DNA from: Dipteronia dyeriana
Taxonomy: Eukaryota > Streptophyta > Magnoliopsida > Sapindales > Sapindaceae
NCBI GenBank assembly: GCA_032871835.1
Contig: CM065300.1
Coordinates: 71,842,017-71,906,016, forward strand
Direction: 5' to 3'
DNA length: 64,000 nt
This document shows, piece after piece, positions 1 through 11,593 of this stretch. Within the stretch, counting starts at the first letter, position 1. Each line of letters opens with the position of its first letter. The notes below the pieces were generated by a model. It saw only the letters and a program-made list of their open reading frames with translations, searched no databases and had not been told where the DNA came from. The translations under genes and the position numbers were made by a program.

Positions 1-575
1 GGTTCTTGGTGAGGTTTTTGTGAGCGTGGTTTGGGGTTTGGGTGTGAGAGAGCATCCTGAAATATATGGTTGTAACAATTTATCATATAGTGGAACTTTT
101 TCTGTCGTCCTAAAGGCCCGTGGTTTTTTACCCGATTTGGGTTTTCCACGTATATCTTGTGTTGTGATTGATTTATTTTCTCTCATCTATTTTTTCTGCT
201 ATTGACGTTATTAATTGCTATGAGTTATGGGCATATATTAGGCACGACGATTCCGCGATCATCGATCCAAAATCTCCAACACCAACTACCTCAACTCTAT
301 TCGATGTTGTAACTGTACCAATAAAGATCAGTTTGAAATTCATCAATGCACTATATGTTAGGATTTAAATATTGATACTATTCTCAATTTATACTTAATA
401 TTTTTTTTTTGTATTTTGGAGGTATCGATATAATATATATATCTCCAATTTTGAATTTTTAGAGTTTGATTATATGTAGTGTATGAGAACTAAATTTCTT
501 TGATTCTTTGTGGCCTTATTGATAAAAAAGATAGGTTCCCTATATATGCCACACAAAAAACTAGGTTATATATAG
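1..575. other. LTR-like debris left of the Tat element
   Basis: No gene is visible here. Roughly 1-260 reads like the downstream part of a copia LTR: a T-rich stretch, a short segment ending in a CCACGTATATC-type sequence, then T-rich sequence. I found no primer-binding site and no matching second LTR. The rest is AT-rich and unremarkable. The last bases, TATAG at 571-575, form the left target site of the next element. Confidence 0.25.
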
Positions 576-1426
576 TGTCGTATGTGAATTATACCAGGCG
601 TACACGTCATCGACAAAGAGGATAAAATTACTAGGTAGACGTCCGAATAGGCATCCTGCAAGGCATCACCAAAGAAGAGAAGCCCGAATAAATAAGTATT
701 GAACAAGACCTGCTCGGGGTCAACTGACGTCATATACTACTCGGGGTCAGTTAAACATACTCGGGGCTAGTTGGTGACATTTTCTATTCGGGATCAGATG
801 ACGTTACTCGCGACCAGCTGATATCGTGTTCTACTCAGGACAAGCATGAAGAAAAATGAATAAAAGACCAGAGCGTAGCTCACACGAATCGAGTCATTAA
901 AATACCAAAGATATCCATATCAAAGAGGAATTCTAAGAAGAACAGAATTATCAAGCATAAAGGGTTCCTAATCAGGCAACAATTTTATTTCTTTAAAAAG
1001 ACTACGCTTTTATAGGAAAATAAGTCCTAATTGGATTACATTACTAGAGTCCCATTCGATCTCAATACAAGTCTCCGAAACAGGAAAGAAGACAAACTAC
1101 TTCGAACAAGTAAACAATCATAATTAAATACAAATATCTTTTATTACTTGTACAAAGAAGATTACGGTTTTATGGACATATAAATAGACCCATAATCTCG
1201 TCACACAATATAATACAGCAATCATAGAAAAATACAGAGAGAAGAAAGATAGATCGAGAATTGTAATTATTTTATTTAACCACCTGTGGACGTTTCTCCG
1301 GTCATCGAAGTTTTACCATGAAAAAACTTGCATCCGATTACTTTCTCCTTCTCTTTCTCTTTGAAATCACTGCTAGAATCCAAATCTTGTTGGCTTTTCT
1401 CATACAACCAGAAATCGACGTCAACA
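576..1426 (+). repeat. 5' LTR of the Tat element
   Basis: TG...CA ends. A TATAAATA box at 1179-1186 sits upstream of a leader-like stretch. The 3' copy has an insertion of about 28 bp near its end (around 12284-12312) and lacks a short GAAAGATA-type stretch present here. Confidence 0.9.
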
Positions 1427-1427
1427 A

Positions 1428-1446
1428 TTGGCGCTAGAAGGAGGGG
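1428..1446 (+). other. Primer-binding site candidate
   Basis: One base after the LTR lies TTGGCGCTAGAAGGAGGGG, the expected position and TGGCGC start for a tRNA primer site in this superfamily. I could not assign the tRNA. Confidence 0.6.
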
Positions 1447-1475
1447 GCGGTTGAACCTTCGATTTAATTAAAGGT

Positions 1476-3290
1476 AATGGCAGGAAGCAGAAGCAGTTCT
1501 GGGGATGTTCAAAAATCTCCAGATAACTTCCATGTTGGCAGTAGCTCACGAGATCTTGCTGCAAGCATAAGAACCAACCAATATCCCTGGCGGGGATTCA
1601 GTAAGTTCCTCCGACCAGCAAAGACCTAACACAATGCTTCCGAGAGGCACTACAACAGTTGGTAGCAGACGCATTAAAGGAAGGAGTTAATCTACTGGCT
1701 GTAGAAGAAGCGCAACCTTCTAACCTCCCACCTGTAAGGCTTCGTTCGGTTGTAGTGGGGCTATAACTAAATGCACTGGAAGACGGGGAACATCCGAAGA
1801 GGAACGACCACACCAGAAGCAAAACCATGACCAGCACCGGGATCGATCGTCATCAGAAGATAGCGATCATCACCATCGTAAACGTCATCAACGAACCATA
1901 CGCCTGTAAGAATCAACCCGTGAAACTCAGCATCAAAGTGAAGAGCCAGAGAGAGGAATGACAATCACCCAGCGGTTCAACCGTCATGAAAGTCCGACGA
2001 GAGATAGAGATGTCGTAATCCAGAGCCTAACTCGAAAAGTCGAGAACAATAGGCGATAAATAGATGCACAGGTTAGACGTTATGAGTACAACGATTTATC
2101 TGACAAAGATTCTGACAGTCCATTCACTATGGACATCCTACGGACTTCATTCCCAGAAAGATTTAGGATGCCACACGTGGAGCAGTTCAAGAAGGATACA
2201 AACCCAAAAGAACATGTCAGACACTATAAAAGTGCTATGGTCCAGTATGCCCATAGCGATCCCTTACTATGCCTCAACTTTCCACAAACTCTAGAAGACA
2301 CGGGCTCAAGATGGTTCGAAAGATTGCCCCCCAGCAAGCATCGGAAGTTTCAGTGAACTGAGCAGGAGTTTCTCAAGGTAATTTTTGAGCAATGTTCACA
2401 GGAAAAAATCAGTGGCTTACCTTTCTCAAATAAAACAGGGGAAAGATGAGTCGCTGAAGAAATACATGGGGAGATTCGACCAAGCGGTATCAGAAATTGG
2501 CAGTGCAAACGATGAATCGATAATTGTTGCATTCATCAACAACCTACAGAATGGACGGTTATCTTTTAACATGAGAAGAGCCCGTCTGACCAGATACGCA
2601 GATATGATGGATATGGTAGGAGGATATGCACTAAATGAAGAAGAAGAGTTAGCCACTGGGGATGCTACATGCATGGAGGAAAACCCGAAAAGGACGCTGA
2701 GTCCAATGTGCAGAACTAAAAGGGAAAATATAAAGGAAATAGTAAAGAAAAGAGCAAGGACGAGGGAAACGGGCGTAATGCCGAACAGACCACGGAGAAA
2801 TACAGAGGTAGATACACCAACTACACCCCTCTTCGAAAAAAGCAGGAGGAAATCCTGGCCATACTGGAAGCCAATAATCTGGTACAAGAGCCACGACGAC
2901 AGTCTCAATTCCGGTGGGATACAACAAAATACTACAGATTCCACAAGAAAACCGATCATGAGACTTCCAAGTGTTACTAGCTTAGAGATTACATAGAAAC
3001 CCACATTCGGGAAGGACATCTACATGATGTAATCTTGAAAAGGGATGAGAAATCAGAAACAAAGAAAGAGATCAGGGCCGATCACAGCTCTGGTCAAAAT
3101 CGAAGGGCCAGTCTAGAGGCCAATGAAGTAATATATACGATCTTTGGATGACCATCCACTAGGAGAAGTAACCGAGAGCGAACACAGAAAATCAGAGAAG
3201 CAGTAGAAGCAAGATATAACTTTAACGTGAACTCGGTGGAGCCAGACCCGAAAAAGGTAAAGGAAGGATGAGACCCAATAATATTCACAG
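1476..3290 (+). pseudogene. gag: Tat gag polyprotein, broken
   Basis: The first ATG after the primer site (1476) starts a Ser-rich segment that stops near 1628. The recognisable capsid-like part is 2129-2650. It begins with a proline-containing MPHVEQF segment, continues through a RWFERLPP motif and then a QIKQGKDESLKKYMGRF block, all typical of plant Ty3/gypsy gag (Retrotrans_gag family). A TGA at 2354 and a frameshift near 2385 separate the halves. The region from 2650 to 3290 is charged and corresponds to the C-terminal nucleocapsid part, but I see no clear CCHC knuckle. Structural gag would form the virus-like particle; this copy cannot. Confidence 0.75.
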
Positions 3291-3309
3291 AAGCAGACTC
3301 ACATGGGGT

Positions 3310-3883
3310 CGACGTTCGGCCAAAGGACTCTTTAGTTATAAGTGCCCGAATTGGTCACCGGGAAGTTAGGAGAATCTTAATAGATAATGGAAGTTCGACA
3401 GACATTCTCAATGTAGCCGTCTATGATCAACTCAGGTTGGACCGAAAGGATCTACAACATTTCCATACTCCACTCAGAAGATTCGAGGGAATTGAGGTCA
3501 GGTCACTCGGGACGGTAAAGCTACCCGTAAAGATCGGAGTGACACCTTGTCAGAGAACTGTATTGTTCGACTTCGTAGTAGTAGACTTAGACAATTGGTC
3601 GCACAATGCGTTGTTGGGTCAACCATTCTTAAATAAAACTAAGATCGTAACAGCCACTTATGCCTTAATGATCAAGTTCTCGACCGAACAGGGGGTCGGT
3701 GTAGTCAAGGGATCCCAAGAGATGGCCCGAAGAGCTAACCTATCAGTATACAAAGACAAAAATGTTGAACAGGTTTGCACTATAACGCAGCCGAGTCAGA
3801 AAAAAGAGTCACGATCATTCAAATTCGATAAAAGGGAAGAGTTGAATGATCCAAAACTGAACCGGTCGAAGAAATTATCTTGA
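3310..3883 (+). pseudogene. Tat aspartic protease
   Basis: Frame through 3437-3883. The active-site stretch reads LIDNGSSTDIL (about 3382-3414), followed by the hydrophobic core and an ALLGQPFL motif (about 3607-3630), the usual plant gypsy protease pattern. The residue after the catalytic Asp is Asn rather than Thr/Ser, which I know from other Tat-type elements, so it need not be damage. The frame runs into a stop at 3883 while pol continues in another frame from 3880, so one frameshift separates them in this copy. Confidence 0.75.
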
Positions 3884-5289
3884 AAGAAGATGAACCAGAT
3901 AAGAGGATCAAGATCGGGGCCAACCTGGAAGGAAAAGTCAAACAAAGACTCACTGATCTGCTCAAAGAATACAGGGATGTGTTCGCTTGGAGTCATGAAG
4001 ACATGGTCGGGATAGATGCCCGAATAATATCTTATCATCTCACAGTATACCCGAATGCAAAACCAGTGATACAAAAGAGAAGATCATCCAATCTCGAGAA
4101 AAGTCAGTCAATTAAATAGGAAGTGGAGAAGCTACTCGTTGTAGGGTCGATTAGAGAGGTCAAATACCCTCAATGGGTAGCTAATGTAGTCCTCGTCCAA
4201 AAGAAAAATGGACAATGGAGAATGTGCGTAGATTTCACAGATTTGAACAAGGCATGCCCAAAAGACAGTTTTCCACTTCTGAGGATAGATCAGTTGGTGG
4301 ACGCTACATCAGGCCATGAGTTGCTCAGTTTCATGGATGCCTACTCGGGATATAACCAAATCCGGATGAACAAGGCTGACAAAGAAAAAATAGCATTCAC
4401 AACTAATCAGGGTTTGTACTGTTACATAGTAATGCCCTTTAGGTTAAAAAATACAGGGGCAACATATCAAAAGCTGGTCAATAGAATCTTCGCACGGGAA
4501 ATAGGAAGGAACATGGAAGTGTACATTGATGACATGCTGACCAAGAGCATCTCGATAGACAAGCATATCTCAGACCTGCGAGAGACATTCGAAGTTTTGA
4601 GGAGATACCAAATGAAGCTGAATCCGAAAAAGTGTTTATTCGGAGTTCCTTCAAAAAGGTTCATAGGTTTTCAAGTTCACCAAAGCGGAATCGAAGTCAA
4701 TCCTGAAAAGATATAAGCCCTACATAGAATGACTTCACCAAGGACACTAAAAGAAGTATAGTGCTTAACAGAATGTTTAGTTTCCTTGGGAAGATTCATC
4801 TCAAAGGCCACGGACAGATGCACACCCTTTTTCAGAGTAATCAAAAAAGGAAAAGGACTCGATTGGAATGAAGAGTGTGATCAGGCTTTCTTAAAAATCA
4901 AAGAATACCTGGGGCAGACTCCCATCCTTTCAAAACCACAAATGAGAGAAATACTCCATTTATATTTATCAATTACAGAACTAGCAGCAAGCTCAGTCCT
5001 AGTCAGAACAGAAGATAGAGTACAAAAGCCAGTATATTATACCACCAATGCGCTTTTACCCGTCGAGACTAGGTATTCACAGGCAGAAAAGATGGCCCTC
5101 GTATTGGTTTCAGCGGTAAGGAAGCTAAGGCCATACTTTCAGGCTCATACAATCCAGGTTCTCACCGATTGCCCATTGAAACAAATTTTATAAAAGCCAG
5201 AGATTTCAGGAAGACTAACCAAATGGGCAATCGAGCTAAGTGAATTCGATATCCAGTGCGTCCCCAGGACATCCCTCAAAGGGCAAGCA
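3880..5289 (+). pseudogene. pol: Tat reverse transcriptase and first RNase H
   Basis: One reading frame covers RT and the first RNase H. RT motifs include the WRMCVDFTDLNKACPKD block (about 4216-4260), SFMDAYSGYNQI (about 4330-4365) and the catalytic YIDDM (about 4522-4536). The RNase H/connection part (4786-5193) has KPVYYTTNALLP and YSQAEKMAL. In-frame stops lie at 4117 (TAG), 4714 (TAA), 4759 (TAG) and 5191 (TAA), with no frameshift between 3880 and 6591. The enzyme would copy the element RNA and remove the RNA strand; this copy is inactive. Confidence 0.88.
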
Positions 5290-5916
5290 GTGGCAGAGTT
5301 CATAGAGCCAAACCTGGAAGCAAAAAAGATATTAGGAAAAAAATTCCCATGGAAATTGTATGTTAATGGCTCTTCAAACACTCTTGGCAGCGGGGCAAGG
5401 ATCGTAGTATGCACTCCAGAAGGAGATGATGTCGAATGTGCCATGAGGTTTGACTTCAAAGCAACCAACAATCAAGCTGAGTACGAGAAGCTACTAGCTG
5501 GAATCAGAGTCTGCATAGCTCTCGGGGCAGATGAAGTTGAGATATTCAGTGATTCACAGGTAGTTGTCAACCAAGTCTTGAACGAGTACCAAGCCAAAGA
5601 TGAAGGCATGATAGCCTACAGTGACATTGCAAAACAGCTTCACCAGAAATTCAAAGAATATATGATTACCCAGATTCCCAGGGAGGAGAATAAAAAGACA
5701 GACGCTTTGTCCAAACTAGTGTCAGCAACAACCATAATCAGGCCAAAGACTATCCCAGTTGCACATCTCCTCAAACAGAGCACAGCTGAACTGAAAAACT
5801 TAGAAATTTCAAAAATCCGAACATCGTCAGAAGGTTGGATAACTCAGCTGAAAAGATTCCTGGAAGAAGGTATTCTCTCGGAAGATCCCCTACAAGCAAA
5901 ACGTATCAGATATTGA
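5290..5916 (+). pseudogene. Second (additional) RNase H domain of the Tat element
   Basis: This segment follows the first RNase H in the same frame. It has LYVNGSSN at the start, then FKATNNQAEYEKLLAGI and IFSDSQVVVNQV, which together give the RNase H acidic residues, and ends with PREENKKTDALSKL. The first motif reads VNGSS where an Asp is usual (VDGSS), so the first catalytic acid appears substituted in this copy. A second, archaeal-like RNase H at this place is diagnostic of the Tat lineage. The stop is a TGA at 5914. Confidence 0.85.
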
Positions 5917-7072
5917 TCAACAAGGTACACATTGGTCGGAGGAGAACTATACAGAAGGGGGTTTTCCCAAACACTCCAAAAATGTGTATCATAGGAGGAT
6001 GCATATCGGGTATTACAGGAAATCCACGGAGGAGTTTGCGGAAACCACACTGGGGGTAAAAGTTTAGCGCACAAGGTACTCAGGCAAGGTTATTATTGGC
6101 CTACTTTATTCTCAGATGCACAGTGATGTTCGAAAAGTTACAATACTTGCTAAAGGATTGCTAATGATATCCAGCAACCCCCGGAACAACTCAGAAACCT
6201 CACATCCCCATGGCCATTTTCCATGTGGGGTTTGGATTTAATCGGCCCGATGCCAGTTGGGACAAGGGGTGGAGCAAAACATGCCATAGTAGCCGTTGAC
6301 TGTTTCACGAAGTGGGCAAAAGCTGAAGCATTGGTGCATATCACAGAAGCAAACACCACAAATTTCATGAAAAAGAATATACTTTATAGGTTTGGAGTCC
6401 CAAACACTATAATCACTGACAACGGCACTCAGTTCGATAACCTGAAATTCAGACAGTTGTACAAAGAGTACAAGATTGCCAATTACTATGCCACACTTGC
6501 CCACCTTCAAACAAATGGGCAGGTTGAAGCAGTGAACAAAATCATCAAGCACACAATCAAAGCAAAGCTAGATGCCAAGAAAGGAAGCTGAGTTGAAAAG
6601 CTTCCCGAAGTATTATGGGAATATCGGACAAAAGCAAGAACGTCAACAAGAGAGACTCCATTCACTTTATCGTTTGGAACAGAAGCTGTTATCCCCATAG
6701 AATTACATATGCATCACCCCTGGTCAGGCTATATGATGAAGAACATAATGTTGATAAGTTATTACAAAGTCTAGATGAGCTAGAAGAGAAAAGGGAGAAG
6801 TCCTGAATACGAAATATGGCATATAAGCAAATAGTAGCCCACCACTACAACTCTCATGTTCAGGTCAGGAAATTCTAACTAGGAGACTTGGTACTCGAGA
6901 AGGTGTAATTGAACACAAAAAATAAAGTTGCAGGTTCCCTTGCTGATAAGTGGGAAGGCCCCGTACAAAGTCAAATGAATAGCTGGCCATGGAGCATATT
7001 GGATTGCACGACCCAATAGAGGGGTTTTACCCCTACCATACAATGCCCAATATCTGAAGATTTTTTATCCTT
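5917..7072 (+). pseudogene. Tat integrase
   Basis: The HHCC zinc-binding region is recognisable at about 6020-6150 (HGGVCGNHTGGKSLAHK and YYWPTLF), followed by the core with WGLDLIGPMP, ITDNGTQFD and NGQVEAVNK, which carry the D,D,E residues. In-frame stops are at 5992, 6124, 6151 and 6589. A frameshift near 6700 moves the C-terminal part (LYDEEHNVDKLL, then LADKWEGP near 6940) to another frame. I see no chromodomain, as expected for Tat. The protein would insert the cDNA into the genome; this one is dead. Confidence 0.85.
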
Positions 7073-7211
7073 AAATTATTTTTTGTTCTTTATTCTAGTC
7101 AAGACAATTTTAGTTAGGTCAGATATTAGCTGTGGAATTTAAATCTTTATTGATTTTGCAGTTATAAATAAAAATCAAACTCGGGGATTTCCGAAAGATA
7201 AAGCATATAAT

Positions 7212-7278
7212 AATAAGAACATATGGAAGACAAGCATGATAATAAGAACATATGGAAGACAAGCATGATAATAAGAAC
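7212..7278. repeat. 29-bp tandem repeat
   Basis: Two full identical units and the start of a third; the unit begins AATAAGAACATATGG. Starts at 7212, 7241 and 7270. Confidence 0.9.
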
Positions 7279-7646
7279 ATGCAAATAGAATACTCGGGAC
7301 CATTGATTCCCGAATGGGTGGAGAAGCTCGAAGGAGCATGCCAGCCGAGCAAGGTCAATTGACCTTAGCAAAAAGGCAAACCCGATGCACCAGATTCTAG
7401 AGAAAGGCTCGGGACACTATCGGAATTTTTTTTGGTGAAATGCGTAGCTGTGTTAAGCGATTCAAAAAGCTTCACGATTCAACAAACCCTTGCGTATAAA
7501 AACTGGGGAGACATCCTCGGTAATGCGTAAGGACTCGAACATATGATCATGGTGTGCTTTGATGTAATGTTCGGGTAACAACCGTATATGAAACACAAGT
7601 ATAAGCCTACTTGCCTGTTTTAAGATGACTCATTTAATAATACTAG

Positions 7647-8030
7647 CCAGTTTAATAAGATACTTGGCGTTAAAAACTATTCGGGTAACGAAACCAGTTT
7701 AATAAGATACTCGATAAGGTTACCCGAACATCAGAATTAGCCAGTTCAATAAGTTACTTGGCATAAAGATTGCAAGAGCCAGTTCAATAAGATACTTGAC
7801 ATTAAAAATTATTTGGGTGACAACTGGTTTAATAAGATACTCGGTGAAGTTACCCGAACATCAGAATTAGCCAGTTTAATAAGATACTTGGCATGAAGAT
7901 TGCAACAGCCAGTTTAATAAGATACTTGGCGTTAAAACTTATTCGGGGAACGAAACTGGTTTAATAAGATACTCGGTTAAGTTACCCGAACATCATAAAT
8001 AGTTGGTTTAATAAGATACTCGACAATAGA
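7647..8030. repeat. 131-bp higher-order tandem repeat in the Tat spacer
   Basis: Nearly three higher-order units start at 7647, 7779 and 7909. Each is built of three sub-units of about 38-47 bp that all open with a variant of CCAGTTTAATAAGATACT and then diverge (A: GTTAAAA..CGGG type; B: AAGGTTACCCGAACATC type; C: GATTGCAA type). The last unit is cut off in its third sub-unit. Amplified tandem repeats near the 3' end are known from the Tat element Retand. Confidence 0.9.
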
Positions 8031-9066
8031 GTCAAGTTAAAGAAGGTGAAATTCCTTGAGCAATAAATCAGATCAAAACCGCTCGGTTCAGAAAAGCTAA
8101 ACTCGGGATTTTATTAATCTCTCTAAAGAATCGTTACAAAGAATTGTTTCAAAGAATGTTACAAAGAATAAAGAGAATCTTTACAAAAAACTTGTGAAAA
8201 TTCTACAAAAAATCAAAGTCAGGAGGATTTTGATCTCTTGCCAATACTCGGGTCAGGCACCATCTCGTACTCGGAGAGCAGACTTTCATTGGAAGGCCAA
8301 GCAATCGTGTCGACCGAATCGTCCATCCACTGGCTGTAATCTTCTCCTGGGATCGGTCCAACAACAGGCACCACACCCTCCACGACCTACTCCTGACTGG
8401 CGTAAAAAGTCGAGAGGGAGTTCTCGGATGGAACCTCCAAATGCATGGGATGGGGCTCTTTGCCTCGGCTACGGTAGTAAGCTCTCCACTCCTTCATCTG
8501 AGTCTGAAGAGATTCCAAGGACCGATCCATATGATTCTTGATCGACAGCTCCCAGTTGGTTTGGGTTTTTCAGTTGTCCGATTCTTAACCTTGAACAACT
8601 CACCAGCTGAAATCAGCCCTCGTTGAAACTCCACAAGGAGAAGGGCATCGTAGACATGTGATCTCTTGATACGGTCTACCCCTTGGACTTCGAGTTCCAT
8701 CATGGCCTCTTTGGATAAGGATTCGACCGTTAAAGCTTGGCGCTCTAAGTCTTCAATTTTCTTTTTATATGCCGACTTAGACTGCTCTGCTTCCTGTTCA
8801 GCTTTAAGCATTGATTCTTGGCTAGAGGACAACAAATTTTGAAGTGAAGTTGCCTTCTCCTCTGCCAAAGAAGCTTTCTCCTCGGCCTCAACCTGCTTCG
8901 CCAAATAGTGGTCGGTAAACACTTGGGCACTGCAGACTTCTTTCTGATAAGCCCATTCGACCCAAGCACGGCTATCCTCATTCTCTTTCAGCTGAGCTTC
9001 CAGACGCCTTATTCGATCAGCTTGATGTTGCTGCGTCTGAACCAGCTCAAGGAACTCGGCCACCAT

Positions 9067-9137
9067 CTACAAAGAAGTTTAATTAAAAATCTAGCAAGCA
9101 AACGGGCAAGACAATTGAAGAGTTAGGAATAACTTAC
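9067..9137 (-). other. Spliceosomal intron in the antisense gene
   Basis: Reading the minus strand, the donor is GTAAGTTATTCC and the acceptor CTTCTTTGTAG, with a T-rich interior; 71 bases. Exon frames on both sides agree in phase zero. Confidence 0.7.
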
Positions 9138-9897
9138 GTAAGATGCGCCGTTGAAGATATTCTAAAGATGACTCGTCAGATGCGCGCCCCTGAGATGACT
9201 CCAATGATCATCTCTGATAAAAGCTCGGCCAGATGACATCGCCCGAAGCATATCCTGAGGAGAAGGATATGAAGGATCTCCCGAGGGTTCAACCCTTTGA
9301 TCTTCAATCTCGGGGGGAGGGGAAACCCTGTTCAGCTCAGAAGTATCCGTATCCACCAATGCTTGAACAACGCTCGGGGGAATCTCAACCTTAGTATCTT
9401 CAGCACTGTAGTCAATGAATGAGACCACCTGAGGGACCTTCTGAGGATGAGCGGAAGAGTCGACCGCTTTCTGTTTCTCAGCCCGAGAACGGTGGAAGCT
9501 GAGATCAGCCGTAGGATCTTCCTGAATGTCATCCAGAAGGATTCAAAAAATTCGGGATCAGTATGTACTTGACCCTCGAAGTTTTCACCTCTATCACCGG
9601 CGTCTGACCTCTCAGCAGGTCCTTCACCAAGACCCTCACTCTTCCTCTCCCCGTCATCAGGCATCTCCTCAGTATGATCAATAGGGCCACTCGAACCACT
9701 AGGTTCCCCAACGGTCGGCCGGACGACTTCCTCGGGGATATATTCGAGGATTTGCCCCTCGGCTACATCAGTTTCCTCGTCAGACTCATACGGGGCAATA
9801 CCACCATTGCTTTGACGAGAAGCTTCTTTTGGGCTCGCCTGAAGAATCGACTTCAATTGGCGAGCTTGAAGGTCGCAGATGATGTCCGTATCATACA

Positions 9898-9980
9898 CTT
9901 GGAAGAAAAAAAAGGAATCGCTTCAGAATACAAAAAGCAAAAAATAACAATAAGAAATGAGCGTTACAAAGATCACTTAC
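9898..9980 (-). other. Probable second intron in the antisense gene
   Basis: Minus-strand donor GTAAGTGATC and a T-rich acceptor ending TTCTTCCAAG, 83 bases. The flanking frames miss each other by one base in this decayed copy, so the exact junction or an indel is unresolved. Confidence 0.5.
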
Positions 9981-11149
9981 ATCACATGCGGTAGCCTGAA
10001 ATCTGGCTGAAGAAGCCAAGCTCTATCATTTTAGTTTCATTGAAAAGATAAGACCTGCTCCTCTTCTCTAGGGTGCGAACTGCTGCCCGAGCAAGTCTGG
10101 TCAGCTCAGCATCGCTGAATTCAAGCTTTTTCTTATTCCATACTTCAGGAGAACAGAAAAGGAGGGGAACTTCAGCACCCTCTGAGTTTCCCCAGCCGAG
10201 AGGGTGACTTCAAAACCTAGATTTCCTCCGGTGAAAAACCAACTGTTCTTCCAGAACTTGTTGGATGAAGGGAATCCTCATACAAAACCCTCTTTTTAGG
10301 GTCATCAGAGGTATCAACTCCCCGATTCACCTTTATCCCATCGGGGACCCAGCAGTCTGGCGGATTAGACATAAAGAAATAGGTCCCTGTCTTACCAGAC
10401 TGCCTCAGTGTGAAGAAGTGTCTGATTTCACTCGGGAAGGGCGGCGACAAGTTCATCCAGCTGTACATGTGCCACATGCACATCAGGATCTTGTAACTAT
10501 TCGGGGCCAGTTGAGCCTGGGCGATCCCTGCTTCAGCCAAAAACTAGGCAATAAACAGCTGAAGAGGAAGTGTGACGATGCAGCAGAGCATAGATCCATA
10601 GATTGCCACCATGCTTAGGGGAGGATTCTACGCAGCTCTATCACCCGCAGGAATCAGAGTAACCGAATTGTCCAGATCGAATAGGGCACGATATTTCCAG
10701 ACCACATTCGGCTCGGTGTCAAACCCACTTGGGCGATCAACAGAGAAAGAGAGACGAGTTACTCTGAACGCCTCTTCAACATCATTCTCGTCAACAGTCT
10801 GCTCCCTGATTCGGACACTGCCCGAGTTGTGCTTGCGAACTTCACTTCTATTTTGATGCTTTTCCATCCTTGATCGAAGCGGTACCCTGTGATTAGAAAC
10901 GACAAATTTAGAACTAGATGAAGAATCATAACTGGATACAGAAAAATGGACGTCAGAGTGAAGCCCAGAAACGCCGACTTCTAAAAAAAGAGGTTCACTA
11001 GGGGAGATTTCCCCCAGTAATCTTCGAACACAGGAAACCAACTGGAAATCCCCATGATCTAACGCTTCAAGAGCTATAGTACGGAGACGAAGACGGGATG
11101 TTGGTTCCATTAAAACTAACATTGAAGAAATCTGATGCAAAACCTTCAA

Positions 11150-11593
11150 CAGAGAATGGCGATTTTCTGCGCAAAGAAATCTGGGCTGGTAAAAATTTCT
11201 GGTTTTCTAGTTTTTGAGAATGAACCAGCGCAGTCCCAGTGAAGAATTTAAAGGGGTGATAGCACGAAACCCTTGAGTTTCAAGGCGTGAAAAATCTGTG
11301 ATGAGATTTGATGATATAGGTGGTGCATGGGGAGACGGGTAGGTCGTTTCTCATAAATGGTATCAAAAAATGAAGCGGCACAGGACACGTGTTAAGTGAA
11401 GAACTGGCTTTCGCCGTCAGAACTTCAAAACGTCGCCATAATTGAACATCTCGCTTAAGGGGGCAAATCGAATTTACAGGGTCACCATTATGACAAGACA
11501 TTTACTCTGGCACTGAAAAGATATATAAGAATTGATTAAAATACTTTTGCCCGAAATGAAACCCTGTTCGGTAAAAATGTTTTAAGGGGGTAT
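11150..11593. other. Tat 3' untranslated segment with polypurine tract
   Basis: No gene is seen on the plus strand. The tract AAGGGGG (11584-11590) lies three bases before the 3' LTR and would prime plus-strand DNA synthesis. On the minus strand this stretch is upstream of the antisense gene and would hold its promoter; I see no decisive TATA box. Confidence 0.6.

Larger units (their letters stand above)
7073..8490. other. Repeat-rich non-coding spacer of the Tat element
   Basis: No ORF of the plus-strand pol type continues here. The spacer holds a short 29-bp tandem (7212-7278) and a larger 131-bp tandem (7647-8030). It ends in AAAGAAT-rich sequence (8120-8200) before the antisense gene. 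Confidence 0.7.
8494..11149 (-). pseudogene. Antisense extra gene of the Tat element, gypsy-type Transposase_28-like with coiled coil
   Basis: A spliced gene lies opposite to pol. The N-terminal part (11149-10628) leads through two in-frame stops into a block with FLAEAGIAQAQLAPNSYKI and SEIRHFFTLRQS (10540-10380). This is the pattern I associate with the Pfam family called putative gypsy type transposon (PF04195). A Glu/Ser/Pro-rich acidic middle (9897-9162) follows. The last exon (9066-8494) is a long Glu/Gln/Lys-rich coiled coil (QHQADRIRRLEAQLKENE onward). Two good minus-strand introns are visible: 9980-9898 and 9137-9067. Across the second, the frame stays open in phase zero (GASY then MVAEFLEL). 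Several stops and frameshifts show decay. The function in the family is not established. Confidence 0.65.

Noticed and set aside
2426..3019. 197-codon minus-strand ORF opposite gag
   Set aside because: A shadow of the gag region; the plus strand carries the recognisable motifs.
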